64,000 bases of DNA. Source: Olivibacter jilunii (GTDB taxonomy: Bacteria > Bacteroidota > Bacteroidia > Sphingobacteriales > Sphingobacteriaceae). How positions within the stretch are numbered: position 1 is the first letter of the stretch; every line of letters begins with the position of its first letter. The stretch covers positions 62,001-126,000 of the forward strand of contig NZ_LR027856.1 of NCBI RefSeq assembly GCF_900607235.1, read 5' to 3'. Shown here piece by piece: positions 51,073 to 59,564 of this stretch. The notes under the pieces are model-generated. The model worked only from the letters and a program-made list of their open reading frames with translations. It searched no databases and was not told the origin of the DNA. The position numbers and the translations under genes were made by a program.

Positions 51073-52365
51073 CTACATTTCCATTGGTTGACTATGCAAG
51101 CCTATCTTAACGCCATTTTTTATTATACCGTCTCTTTTCACAATCACGATTCCATCTCGAATGCTATAAGATTCAAAATCTGCATCGGATAGATGATTTC
51201 CGCCTTGAATAAACACATCGTTACCTATACGGCAATTTTTATCTAGGATAGCATTTTCTATGTAACATCGCTCTCCTACGCCCAACGGTGGCGGTTGTTG
51301 TGTATCCGTTATTTTAGTAACATCTTTCTGTCTCTCATAACTATCTATGCCCATTAAATAGGCACGTTTAATAACAGTTCCCTTACCTATTTTTGATCTT
51401 AAACCTATTATTGAGCGTTCCATCTTCTCAGCATTGATGATGCATCCTTCAGCCAAAATGATATTGCTCAATATGGTTCCTGATATTTTACTTGGTGGAA
51501 ATAAATGAGCACGGGTGAATATTTTTTCCTTTGAAAGATCAAAGCTTGGAACGTCATCGGTCAGACCGATGTTGGCTTCAAAAAAAGAGCGGATAGTCCC
51601 AATATCTGTCCAATAACCAGTGCATTCGAAGCTCAATACCCTTAGTTTATTGATTGCATAAGGAATGATTTCTTGACCAAAATCCATACCTTGGTTTTCT
51701 TTCAATAGGGATATCAATGAGCTTTTCGAAAATACATATATCCCCATCGAAGCTAAAAATGTTCTCCCTTGCTGGTGCATTTCCCGGGAAACCTCTGAAA
51801 CCCAACTACCCAAATCTTCCTTTTGAGGTTTTTCGATGAAAGAGGTTATTCGATGGTTCTCGTTAGTCTTCAATATTCCAAAGCCTGAGGCTTCCCTTCC
51901 GGTAACAGGAATTGTGGCAATTGTTATGTCTGCCCTTTTGTTAATATGAAAATCTATCAACGGAGTATAATCCATTTGGTACAATTGATCGCCGGACAGA
52001 ATAAGTACATAGTCATAGTCAATTCCCTGTAAATATTTATCTATCCGTCGGACAGCATCTGCTGTCCCTTCAAACCATCGGTCACCTTCTAAAGTCTGTT
52101 CGGCAGCTAAAATATCAACGAAGCCGTTACTGAAAAAGCTAAAGTTATATGTGTTTTTTATATGCTGATTAAGCGACGCAGAGTTGAATTGTGTTAAGAC
52201 AAATATCCTGTTATATCCAGAATTCAAACAATTGGATATCGCGATATCTACCAAACGGTATTTACCTCCAATGGGAACAGCGGGCTTGGATCGTTTTTCG
52301 GTTAAAGGATATAGCCTTTTTCCACGGCCACCGCCAAGTACAATCGAAATAACTTTATGCGTCAT
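51073..52365 (-). CDS. glgC: Glucose-1-phosphate adenylyltransferase
   Basis: 430 residues. GGGRGKRLYPLTEKRSKPAVPIGGKYRL (nucleotide-binding/allosteric N-terminus), LSGDQLYQMDY, SFIEKPQ and GYWTDIGTIRSFFEAN are typical of GlgC; the C-terminal left-handed beta-helix (~300-420) is complete. It makes ADP-glucose, the first committed step of glycogen synthesis. First gene of the minus-strand glycogen block, so synthesis and breakdown functions share a transcript or a neighbourhood; glgA and glgB are not in the window. Confidence 0.93.
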   Translation of the reverse strand: MTHKVISIVLGGGRGKRLYPLTEKRSKPAVPIGGKYRLVDIAISNCLNSGYNRIFVLTQFNSASLNQHIKNTYNFSFFSNGFVDILAAEQTLEGDRWFEGTADAVRRIDKYLQGIDYDYVLILSGDQLYQMDYTPLIDFHINKRADITIATIPVTGREASGFGILKTNENHRITSFIEKPQKEDLGSWVSEVSREMHQQGRTFLASMGIYVFSKSSLISLLKENQGMDFGQEIIPYAINKLRVLSFECTGYWTDIGTIRSFFEANIGLTDDVPSFDLSKEKIFTRAHLFPPSKISGTILSNIILAEGCIINAEKMERSIIGLRSKIGKGTVIKRAYLMGIDSYERQKDVTKITDTQQPPPLGVGERCYIENAILDKNCRIGNDVFIQGGNHLSDADFESYSIRDGIVIVKRDGIIKNGVKIGLHSQPMEM

Positions 52366-53141
52366 GGTTTAAGCTAAGATTCTATATATATTCAATATAT
52401 TGTGCGGTAATTTTTTTTGCTCTTTTTTATAGGTGAACCAATAACAATGTACAATTAATGTTGGCTCTCATTATCCCGAGAGCAAATGAAGAGAGCTAGA
52501 TTAAACTTATATGATGATTGATAAAACTTTTCAATCAAACAATAATTTCCAAAGCTTTTCTCTTACTTTACTCATCATGATTGGTATCGCTCACTGCCTA
52601 TTTCACAAAGATAAGGCTTGATCCGGAGAGGTACGATGATCTGCGTCAACGAGATTCATGATTTTCGTCATGTATTATATCACCCTCTAACAAGATACCG
52701 AAACCAAGTGTAGATTTTGTAGTTTAATTGAACTTTGACCATGCATACAAGATAATGCCGGTTAAGAATTTCTTATACTGATCATGTCGAAACCAATGGT
52801 GAAATCGTTTTTAACCAATACAGCACAAGATGAAAGGACCTAGAAGGCCCAAAGGTTTTTTTAATGCGATTGCCCATTTTTAATTTCCCCAAAAAATAAG
52901 ATTTCCCTTAAACATAAGGAACGGAAATACTTGCGCTGAACTGATGATGCCAAAATTCACGTAAGAAAATGAATAACCTATTAATATTCGTATCGGCGAA
53001 TAATAGTCATTATGAATAGCTGCATACAGCAGAATTATATTCTTAAATTTTTACCACTAGTTCTTATAAATGCAGGATTTGGATTCCCATTATGAAATAT
53101 TCCGGTTTCAAATAGAGTTAAAAGTATCCAATATTTGGAAG
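52366..53141. other. Gene-free divergent intergenic region
   Basis: About 780 bp between glgC (minus) and the envelope gene set (plus). I see no coding frame with recognisable content, no RNA gene and no strong hairpin. Promoters for both directions must lie here. It marks the boundary between the glycogen and envelope regions. Confidence 0.4.
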
Positions 53142-53171
53142 GGCTGCTTCAACTTAAATTTTGCCCGTTTC
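53142..53171 (+). promoter_or_regulatory. Putative LytTR site pair, 21-bp spacing
   Basis: GGCTGCTTC (53142-53150) and GCCCGTTTC (53163-53171) are direct half-sites exactly 21 bp apart, 69 bp before the ATG at 53240. A TTTG (53181) and GATATTTG (53208) downstream resemble the -33 and -7 boxes. Confidence 0.55.
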
Positions 53172-53239
53172 GTGTGAAAATTTGTATGACATTCGTTTTA
53201 TCCGGGAGATATTTGAGCAATGAACAAATAATCAGTATT

Positions 53240-53719
53240 ATGAAAAATAATAAATTTAGGTTTATCGGGAAATTTCTTCTTGGATCTATACTCCTCTTAG
53301 GATCATTTAAGAATATGCAAGGTCAGGTTCTGGTCAGGCATAGTCATTCAGTTATCGTTCCTAGGCCGATAGTTTATGCCCCGCGCCCATATTGGTATTA
53401 TGGGCCTTACTACTACGGACTTAATAGACCAACTGTAGTTTATACATCCAGTTTTTATCAGGAGTCCCCACATTACACTTACAAAGATGGCGTCTATTAC
53501 AAAGACGATAAAGTGAAGGCGGATACTGCCTGTTCCCGAACAAATAACCATGATGTGAATGCAGAGACATTCGTTACGGAGCTTCCTTCAGAAGCTGTCC
53601 GCGTCGAAATAGAGGGTAAAGTCTATTATCGAAGTAATGACTTATGGTATAAAGAAGATTATGTCGATAATAAGATGGTCTTCAAATTAGTGGGAAAAGA
53701 AGTTGCAACACCACAATAA
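53240..53719 (+). CDS. Envelope protein, DUF6515-like
   Basis: 159 residues from ATG 53240. A signal peptide (ending MQGQ) is followed by a His/Pro/Tyr-rich segment (HSHSVIVPRPIVYAPRPYWY) and the C-terminal repeat pattern DGVYYKDD / ELPSEAVRVEIEGKVYYRSNDLWYKED, which fits the DUF6515 family of small Bacteroidota envelope proteins. Function unknown. First gene of a three-gene run with a LytTR-type site pair in front of it. Confidence 0.65.
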   Translation: MKNNKFRFIGKFLLGSILLLGSFKNMQGQVLVRHSHSVIVPRPIVYAPRPYWYYGPYYYGLNRPTVVYTSSFYQESPHYTYKDGVYYKDDKVKADTACSRTNNHDVNAETFVTELPSEAVRVEIEGKVYYRSNDLWYKEDYVDNKMVFKLVGKEVATPQ

Positions 53720-53753
53720 ACCTATTTAGATTATAATCAAAATTCAACAATAT

Positions 53754-54482
53754 ATGAAGATTAAAATTTTGCTTATTGGGTCGTTGTTTATGTCATCTTT
53801 GATGTTAAATGCTTGCGATGATGAAGTCAACACGGTTGTCATAGACCCAGATGACGCCTACTTAGATGCACAGAACGCCATTGCAGTTTCACTGGCGTAT
53901 CATACCTATGGGATGGTGGCAAACATGACTTTAGCCGGTAATTTAATGGTCGATCGTTTAACATGTGATAAAATATATAGCCATTCGGACACCGTTCAAG
54001 GAGATAGTCGTTTTCACTACGGAGATTACACCTATTATTATTCTGAAAAGTATCAGGTGCCTTGTAGCAATACTGGGCTGGTTGAATACTTTTTGGAAGC
54101 TAATGAGGAATTTGCGGGTCAAAGACTATATGAGCACGATATTGCGCTAAAATTCAGTATATCTGGAACAAATAGTGAGGCTGATGACCAGGTATACAAC
54201 GGTGATTATAGGAGGAGCGGATCTCTCTATGCTGTAAATAGCTACAAAAGTTACCATTTTACTTTTGAATGTGACCTTCATGACGTACATCTTTCAAAGG
54301 ATACGGACAAGATTTATAAAGGGACCACGGATTTTACTTTAACGAAAAATTACGAGGGTTCAAAGTTGATGTATACCTACCATGGTAAGGTAGAATTTAT
54401 GAATGAACAAGAGGCAAAAGTGATCTTTGACGACGGAGGCATTTTTACCATAAACCTCAACAATTTATCCATTAATGAATAA
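53754..54482 (+). CDS. Hypothetical lipoprotein
   Basis: 242 residues with a lipoprotein signal (LFMSSLMLNACDD, Cys ~21). The mature part is beta-rich with aromatic repeats and has no recognised domain. It is 34 bp after the DUF6515-like gene and 15 bp before the barrel gene, so the three are one operon. Probably an outer-membrane-anchored periplasmic or surface protein. Confidence 0.65.
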   Translation: MKIKILLIGSLFMSSLMLNACDDEVNTVVIDPDDAYLDAQNAIAVSLAYHTYGMVANMTLAGNLMVDRLTCDKIYSHSDTVQGDSRFHYGDYTYYYSEKYQVPCSNTGLVEYFLEANEEFAGQRLYEHDIALKFSISGTNSEADDQVYNGDYRRSGSLYAVNSYKSYHFTFECDLHDVHLSKDTDKIYKGTTDFTLTKNYEGSKLMYTYHGKVEFMNEQEAKVIFDDGGIFTINLNNLSINE

Positions 54483-54497
54483 TAAACTATAATCACC

Positions 54498-55154
54498 ATG
54501 AAAAAAATAACATTGCTCATCCTTTTGATGGTCGCTTCTGTTGCAGTGAAGTGCCAAGTAAGAGAAAAAAACGGCTATTCAATCCCGGTTTATAGTATAC
54601 ACGAACCTCATCTTGGTTTTACTTTTGGTATACAAGGGACAAGTTTATATAATACTCAATCGGTAGATGCTGATTTCCGGCTTGGGTACCATTTAGGGAT
54701 CAGTTACAGCCTTCCGCTTAGCAAAAAGGTCTCGTTCGAACCTCAATTGCTGTATTCAAAAAAGGGTGCTGAGATAGATGAGCTTATTGACCGCTATACC
54801 TATAGGTCTGTCAACTACAAACTGCATTATCTAGAATTGCCATTGAAGTTGAACATTCACACTAAAAGTATTGTTGATTTTGTGGCTGGGGGATATTTTA
54901 GTTTTCTGATGGATGCAAATTATAATGTGGGGACGAATTATTATTACGGTGTAGGAGAGCTGGATTACGATAAATTCAACAAAATGGACTTGGGATTGAC
55001 AGGAGGGATAGCTTTCAACCTTCCGTTTAGTAAATTATCCATTAACTACTCGCACGGATTTGGGAAAGTGATAGATAATGCAGGCTATTATAGTTATCTA
55101 AATGGTGCACGCAACCAGGCTATAGCACTGTCCCTTACCTATTATTTAAGATAA
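54498..55154 (+). CDS. PorT-family outer membrane beta-barrel protein
   Basis: 218 residues. Signal peptide (cleaved near VKCQ), then alternating beta strands with the PorT/OmpW-like features LGFTFGIQGTSLY, FRLGYHLGISYSLPLSKKVSFEPQLLYSKKG and YLELPLKLNI, and a C-terminal strand ending TYYLR. A small eight-stranded-type barrel. Last gene of the 53.2-55.2 kb operon. Confidence 0.8.
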   Translation: MKKITLLILLMVASVAVKCQVREKNGYSIPVYSIHEPHLGFTFGIQGTSLYNTQSVDADFRLGYHLGISYSLPLSKKVSFEPQLLYSKKGAEIDELIDRYTYRSVNYKLHYLELPLKLNIHTKSIVDFVAGGYFSFLMDANYNVGTNYYYGVGELDYDKFNKMDLGLTGGIAFNLPFSKLSINYSHGFGKVIDNAGYYSYLNGARNQAIALSLTYYLR

Positions 55155-55316
55155 TTTCCATCGGGGTCCATTCTCAACGAAGTACAAGCGTTCATGAGAA
55201 TAACCTTTAAATGCGGCTAAATGCCTGCTTATAGGGCAGGCTTTAGCAAATTTTCAACTTCTCATGTGCTGCTTTTGCCATCTTCATATAACGGTATAGT
55301 TGATAACAAAAAGATT

Positions 55317-56486
55317 ATGCAGAACTTTTCAATAAAAACGATCCTTCATGTTTTATTATTTGCCTTATTTACCCTTCCATGTTATGCCCAACGCGAGTTT
55401 ATCAGAAACATAAATGGGCACAGCAGAAATTACCTGCTTAATGCGAGTCGTACAACAGAATTCCCAGTTAATTTACCATTAATCATTGTTTTGCATGAAA
55501 ATGGGTCAAGTACGGAAATCATTTACAGGTCAATTAAAACACATCTAAGTGATATCAATGCCGCAATTGTATTCCCTCAGGCGTTTAAAAAAAATTGGGG
55601 TTCGGATTCGGCTTCATTAAAGAATGACCAAGACTTTATCCATGCAATTATTAATGATATGTACCTTAATTTTAGAATAAACCGTAACAAAGTATACCTT
55701 CTAACCAGTACAGAGGATAAACATACAGGCGACAGGATAAAAACAGCTTTAAATACACAAATTGCCAGTGTACGGAATTCCTCGCTGAGCGATACATTAT
55801 TGCTGATCAAGGATTTGAAGGGGCTGGCAAACAACTACATAACTACTTCTTCGGTTTTTACCATTGCACGTGATCCGGAAATGGAAAGGCTGGCAGATTC
55901 AGCAAATAACATCCTATTGAAAAAAAGATTAGTGATCAGTTTTCAACCAGGGCTATTTTTTATGTTTGGGTCTGCAAAATCTGGTAGTGAAGATAAGAGT
56001 TATATGGATATGAGCGGGACAAATAGTTATTTAGGTATTAATGTTACTTCCTGGGTGAGCGATAAAGTCGGTTGTTTTATTGACCTCTCTTTCCTGAAAG
56101 GTCCTCAAAAAATTGATCTTGCGGGGGAATCTTTAAGGGTTGAGGGCGGGGGCATTGTTCCGGCCACCTTAGGTGTGAAATATAATTTTCTTAAAAAAAA
56201 CAAAATTACAACGTATGCATTGCTGGGAGTGGGGGCGGTTTATATTTCTGCGAAATGGGGGAGAATCAAAGATCCAAGTAACATTAATCTTAACACAAAA
56301 GGTAGGACAGCTCCATTGTTACAGTCAGGAGTAGGATTCAATATAAGGCCTAGCAAACGTTTACTTTTTGGAACACAGCTTGCTTATTTTCATTCTACTA
56401 ACTTTGAATCGGTTGGAAATATTACATCCGTTCGTGGGCTTAATGCCATTGCGTCCATTGGTTATGTAATAGGAGCAAATAAATAG
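55317..56486 (+). CDS. Degenerate esterase domain fused to an outer membrane barrel
   Basis: 389 residues from ATG 55317. After a signal peptide (cleaved near CYAQ) the N-terminal ~190 follow the LpqC/PHB-depolymerase esterase fold (RNYLLNAS, LPLIIVLHENGSS, AAIVFPQAFKKNWG, DQDFIHAIINDMYLNFRINRNKVYLLTS), but the nucleophile elbow GxSxGG is replaced by TSTEDKHTGD, so it should be catalytically dead. Residues ~210-389 form a beta-barrel ending YVIGANK. Fusion of an inactive hydrolase with a barrel is unusual. Confidence 0.6.
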   Translation: MQNFSIKTILHVLLFALFTLPCYAQREFIRNINGHSRNYLLNASRTTEFPVNLPLIIVLHENGSSTEIIYRSIKTHLSDINAAIVFPQAFKKNWGSDSASLKNDQDFIHAIINDMYLNFRINRNKVYLLTSTEDKHTGDRIKTALNTQIASVRNSSLSDTLLLIKDLKGLANNYITTSSVFTIARDPEMERLADSANNILLKKRLVISFQPGLFFMFGSAKSGSEDKSYMDMSGTNSYLGINVTSWVSDKVGCFIDLSFLKGPQKIDLAGESLRVEGGGIVPATLGVKYNFLKKNKITTYALLGVGAVYISAKWGRIKDPSNINLNTKGRTAPLLQSGVGFNIRPSKRLLFGTQLAYFHSTNFESVGNITSVRGLNAIASIGYVIGANK

Positions 56487-56666
56487 CTAATAGTTCATGT
56501 AATTGAAATGGACTGTTGAGATCCAAATTTGCCCGCTTCATGCATATTTTCTAAAACAGATGGTAAACTCCAATTTATCTTTGGAGAAAGAAAAAGATCC
56601 AATCACTTTGGGTATAAGAAGTAGTGCAAGTTACAATGAATGATTTATGGTTTGAAGTTGAATTAT

Positions 56667-56696
56667 GGACGTTTTAGTCGCTTATTTGTCCGTTTA
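56667..56696 (+). promoter_or_regulatory. Putative LytTR site pair, 21-bp spacing
   Basis: GGACGTTTT (56667-56675) and GTCCGTTTA (56688-56696), direct half-sites 21 bp apart, 82 bp before ATG 56778. TTTG at 56714 may be the -33 box. A lone similar half-site, GCCCGCTTC, is at 56531. The rest of 56487-56777 holds no gene. Confidence 0.5.
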
Positions 56697-56777
56697 ATGG
56701 CTAGAAACAAGAATTTGAAATATTTCACAAGTCTTAATAATAAATAAACAATTCAGTAATCTTAAAATTTAAACATC

Positions 56778-57155
56778 ATGAAAAGAAAATTAAAAGCCTT
56801 CCTTTTCTCATTATCTTTGGCTTCGCTACTAGCGTTTGCCAATCATTCCCAAGCGCAGCAAGAAAAAACAGCTATTGCCAAAACTTTGACTGACACCTTG
56901 AACAGTCAGTTAAAACTAACGGCCGATCAATATCCGAAAGTATTATCGGTTAATGAAAGCTTTATATCTAAAAGCCAACAGATTAAACGTGAGGGCGGCA
57001 ATAAGCTTTCGCAGTTAAAAAAAATGAAAACGGTAGGTGAAGAGCGGAACAAGTCTTTAAAGATGCTGTTGACAGACGAGCAATATCAAAAATACCTTGC
57101 TCACCAAAAGGAAAATAAGGAGATGATGAAGGAACATTTTAAGGAACTTCATTAA
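56778..57155 (+). CDS. Small periplasmic helical protein
   Basis: 125 residues: signal peptide (cleaved near SQAQQ), then charged helices with LTADQYPKVLSVNESFISKSQQIKREGG and MLLTDEQYQKYLAHQKENKEMM. The LT.(D/E)QY pattern repeated twice is typical of Spy/CpxP-like or DUF4890-type periplasmic proteins that bind unfolded proteins or metals. A LytTR-type site pair sits 82 bp upstream. It is followed after 59 bp by the low-complexity gene. Confidence 0.65.
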   Translation: MKRKLKAFLFSLSLASLLAFANHSQAQQEKTAIAKTLTDTLNSQLKLTADQYPKVLSVNESFISKSQQIKREGGNKLSQLKKMKTVGEERNKSLKMLLTDEQYQKYLAHQKENKEMMKEHFKELH

Positions 57156-57214
57156 ACGTATAGAAGATTTCTTTTAAGAGAAGAATAATAACTGAAATTT
57201 AATCCAGTAAAATC

Positions 57215-57529
57215 ATGAAAAAATTCGTTTTTATAGCATTAGGTCTGGTGGTCTTGGGTTCTAACAAATTAAAAGCTCAGACAACCGTTGTTCACCGTAC
57301 TAGCCGAACAACAACAGTGCATCGATCCTCTGCAGTGGTCGTCAAACCAAGGCCAGTTGTGGTTGCTCCACGGCCAGTAGTGGTTGCACCTGCTCCGGTA
57401 GTGGTTGCGCCTGCTCCGGTAGCAATCGCAGCAGTTGCTATTGGAGCTGTGGTAGCGGCAACCCATCCAGCTCCTGTGGTTGTTGCTTCGCCTGGGATAA
57501 GGTGTTCTACAACAGTAATAGTCAGATAA
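57215..57529 (+). CDS. Small secreted Pro/Val-rich repeat protein
   Basis: 104 residues: signal peptide (ending KAQ), a Thr/Arg/His-rich stretch, then near-perfect repeats of VVVAP(R/A)P (about 46-70) and a hydrophobic Ala/Val tail. The matching DNA has short tandem repeats (GTGGTTGC-type), and long open frames on the other strand are a by-product of them. Similar small repeat proteins occur in Sphingobacteriaceae envelopes; function unknown. Followed by a strong terminator shared with the regulator gene. Confidence 0.5.
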   Translation: MKKFVFIALGLVVLGSNKLKAQTTVVHRTSRTTTVHRSSAVVVKPRPVVVAPRPVVVAPAPVVVAPAPVAIAAVAIGAVVAATHPAPVVVASPGIRCSTTVIVR

Positions 57530-57564
57530 ATAATAGTCAGATAAATTTTTAATAGAATAATCAT

Positions 57565-57600
57565 TTAAATAAGGGAGGTGTCAATACCTCCCTTATTTAA
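57565..57600. terminator. Bidirectional terminator
   Basis: TTAAATAAGGGAGGT (57565-57579) and ACCTCCCTTATTTAA (57586-57600) form a perfect 15-bp stem with a 6-nt loop. It ends the gene at 57529 on one strand and the LytTR gene on the other, whose stop codon lies within the right arm. Confidence 0.9.
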
Positions 57601-58367
57601 TTTCCTTCCAACCAACGTAAAAAACCTGAAGCTTTTGCTTTGCTGATCAAAACATTTTCAGGTCCCTTATAACACAGATGAACGATCAACTTTCTCGAAA
57701 AAAAACGTTCCACATCAACAATAGCGTTTCTATTGACAATAAACTGTCTGTTCGCCCTGTAAAATATTTGGGGATCCAATGTGCGTTCCAATTCGTCTAA
57801 ACTGCTGGAGATATAAAAATGCTGCTGATTTAAGGTGTAAATATTTGTAACTGTCTTATCCAGATAGAGAAAAGCTATGTCTTTAACCTGCAATGGGATG
57901 ATCTTTCCACGCTGCTCTACCAGTAGGGCTGTTTTATAAGGAACCCTTAACTGCTGCGATAACTCACCAATAGCGGCTTTCGTTTTTTGAGGTTCAAAGA
58001 CCTGTTTTAACTTCTCAAATTTTTGTAGTGCGTTGGCGACTTTTTCCTCGGTTATAGGTTTCAATAAGTAGCTAACTGCATTGGTATCAAATGCTTCCAA
58101 TAAGTATTGATCATAGGCTGTGCAGAATATGATAGGGCTTTTTACCTCCACCCGTTCATAAATATCAAAACATGTACCATCTGCCAGCTGTATGTCAGAA
58201 AATATCAGATCCGGTTGGTCTTCCGAGGATAAAAAGGCTACACCATCTTCTATATTATCAATAATAGCTTGAACGAAAATCTCCTGATCAATTTTAAGAA
58301 GGATTCGTTGCAATTCTTTGGAGGCATGGATTTCATCTTCTATTATTAAAACTTTTATATGTTGCAT
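57597..58367 (-). CDS. LytTR-family response regulator
   Basis: 256 residues: receiver (~1-125) with EDE at 11-13, phospho-acceptor Asp in LIFSDIQLADGT (~58) and the Lys of LLKPITEE; LytTR domain (~150-250) with DIAFLYLDKTVTNIYT and FYRANRQFIVNRNAIVDV. It is translated from within the end of the kinase gene (13-bp overlap). Candidate binding sites of the GNCYGYTT type at 21-bp spacing lie before three nearby transcription units and before its own operon. Confidence 0.9.
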   Translation of the reverse strand: MQHIKVLIIEDEIHASKELQRILLKIDQEIFVQAIIDNIEDGVAFLSSEDQPDLIFSDIQLADGTCFDIYERVEVKSPIIFCTAYDQYLLEAFDTNAVSYLLKPITEEKVANALQKFEKLKQVFEPQKTKAAIGELSQQLRVPYKTALLVEQRGKIIPLQVKDIAFLYLDKTVTNIYTLNQQHFYISSSLDELERTLDPQIFYRANRQFIVNRNAIVDVERFFSRKLIVHLCYKGPENVLISKAKASGFLRWLEGN

Positions 58368-59365
58368 AAGGGTAATTTTACAATAAATATTTCCGATGTT
58401 TTTTCGATAAGAATATCTTTTCCAAACAGTAATTGGTAACGTTGCATTAGATTACTCAACCCTATTCCACTTGAATATTGTGTCGAATTCCTGGGTCTGA
58501 AATTATTGCTTACGATAAGTTGATCAGGACTTTTTGTCCATACTTTGATCTGTAAGGGACTATTAAGGGAAGCAATGTTGTGCTTAACGGCATTTTCAAT
58601 AAGCAGTTGTAAAGTCATTGGTGGAATTCGATGTTTTATCAGATCGGAATCAACCTTTACTTCGATATTTATAGCATCGCCCAAGCGTGTCTTCAGGATA
58701 TATAGATAAGATTCCATAAAGGATAGCTCCTGTTCTAAAGTTGCCTTATTCTGTTTATTGTAGGCTAACATATATCGGTATACATTCGCAAGTTCAGAGA
58801 CAAAATCCTTTACACTTTTTTCCTGAGTAAGGGAACTAAGGGTGTTTAATGTGTTAAATAGAAAGTGCGGACTTAACTGCTCCTTTAATGAAGAGATGTC
58901 GGCCACTAATTGTATCTGTTTTAACTTTTCAATCTCTAGGCTGTGTTGCTGTTTTTCATATAGTAATAATAGGTAGTAAAGTATAAAAAATGTGAAACCA
59001 CTTACCAAAACACCCCTGACGAAAAGATTAATCGTTTTATTATCCCCAAAAATTTCAGGAAGTTTCATTCCTTCGCCAAAAAAAACAATAAAAAGATAAT
59101 CGTAAAGAAAAACGGTGGCTCCTATCCCGATTATACTGATCGTTGAAAAAAGATAGGACAAATACTGCGATCGGATTTTTTGTTGTTGACGCAATAAAGT
59201 CTGATGGAGATACCAACAGCCTAAGCCAAAAGAAAAATTATATAACAAGTTTTGTATGACAAAACTAAAGGCCAGTTCTTCATTTCGCAACATTCTAAAT
59301 GACTGCCCTAATAATGATAAGCCCAGGCAAATGACAATACCGAAGGCCCAATTCTGTTTCTTCAT
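58355..59365 (-). CDS. LytS/YehU-type sensor histidine kinase
   Basis: 336 residues with about four transmembrane helices (7-24, 33-55, 72-95, 112-135), a coiled linker, the His motif KEQLSPHFLFNTLNTL (His ~177) and the N-box LLIENAVKHN. A membrane-embedded sensor without an extracellular domain. It overlaps its regulator by 13 bp and is divergent from the efflux operon, a layout that usually means the pair senses envelope stress or an exported toxicant and induces the pump. Confidence 0.9.
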   Translation of the reverse strand: MKKQNWAFGIVICLGLSLLGQSFRMLRNEELAFSFVIQNLLYNFSFGLGCWYLHQTLLRQQQKIRSQYLSYLFSTISIIGIGATVFLYDYLFIVFFGEGMKLPEIFGDNKTINLFVRGVLVSGFTFFILYYLLLLYEKQQHSLEIEKLKQIQLVADISSLKEQLSPHFLFNTLNTLSSLTQEKSVKDFVSELANVYRYMLAYNKQNKATLEQELSFMESYLYILKTRLGDAINIEVKVDSDLIKHRIPPMTLQLLIENAVKHNIASLNSPLQIKVWTKSPDQLIVSNNFRPRNSTQYSSGIGLSNLMQRYQLLFGKDILIEKTSEIFIVKLPLCNI

Positions 59366-59412
59366 AGTGTAAATCTACGCATTTTAGAAAGGTATTTAAT
59401 TCAATTTTCGCT

Positions 59413-59442
59413 TAAACGGGCATAAATGAATGTGAAGCGGAC
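59413..59442 (-). promoter_or_regulatory. Putative LytTR site pair for the kinase/regulator operon
   Basis: On the minus strand, GTCCGCTTC (59442-59434) and GCCCGTTTA (59421-59413) are 21 bp apart and 47 bp before the kinase start, pointing to autoregulation. Confidence 0.55.
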
Positions 59443-59463
59443 AGACAGTTAATCTTATTACTT

Positions 59464-59493
59464 GCCTGTTTCACGAACCATTTTGCCCGTCTC
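59464..59493 (+). promoter_or_regulatory. Putative LytTR site pair for the efflux operon
   Basis: GCCTGTTTC (59464-59472) and GCCCGTCTC (59485-59493), 21 bp apart, 72 bp before the TolC gene start. Same motif and distance as the pairs at 53142 and 56667. Confidence 0.6.
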
Positions 59494-59564
59494 TAAAAAT
59501 AAATGCTTTTAAACAAGGAGAAGCTTTACGTCATTTGCACCAATAATTTATATGATACAATACA

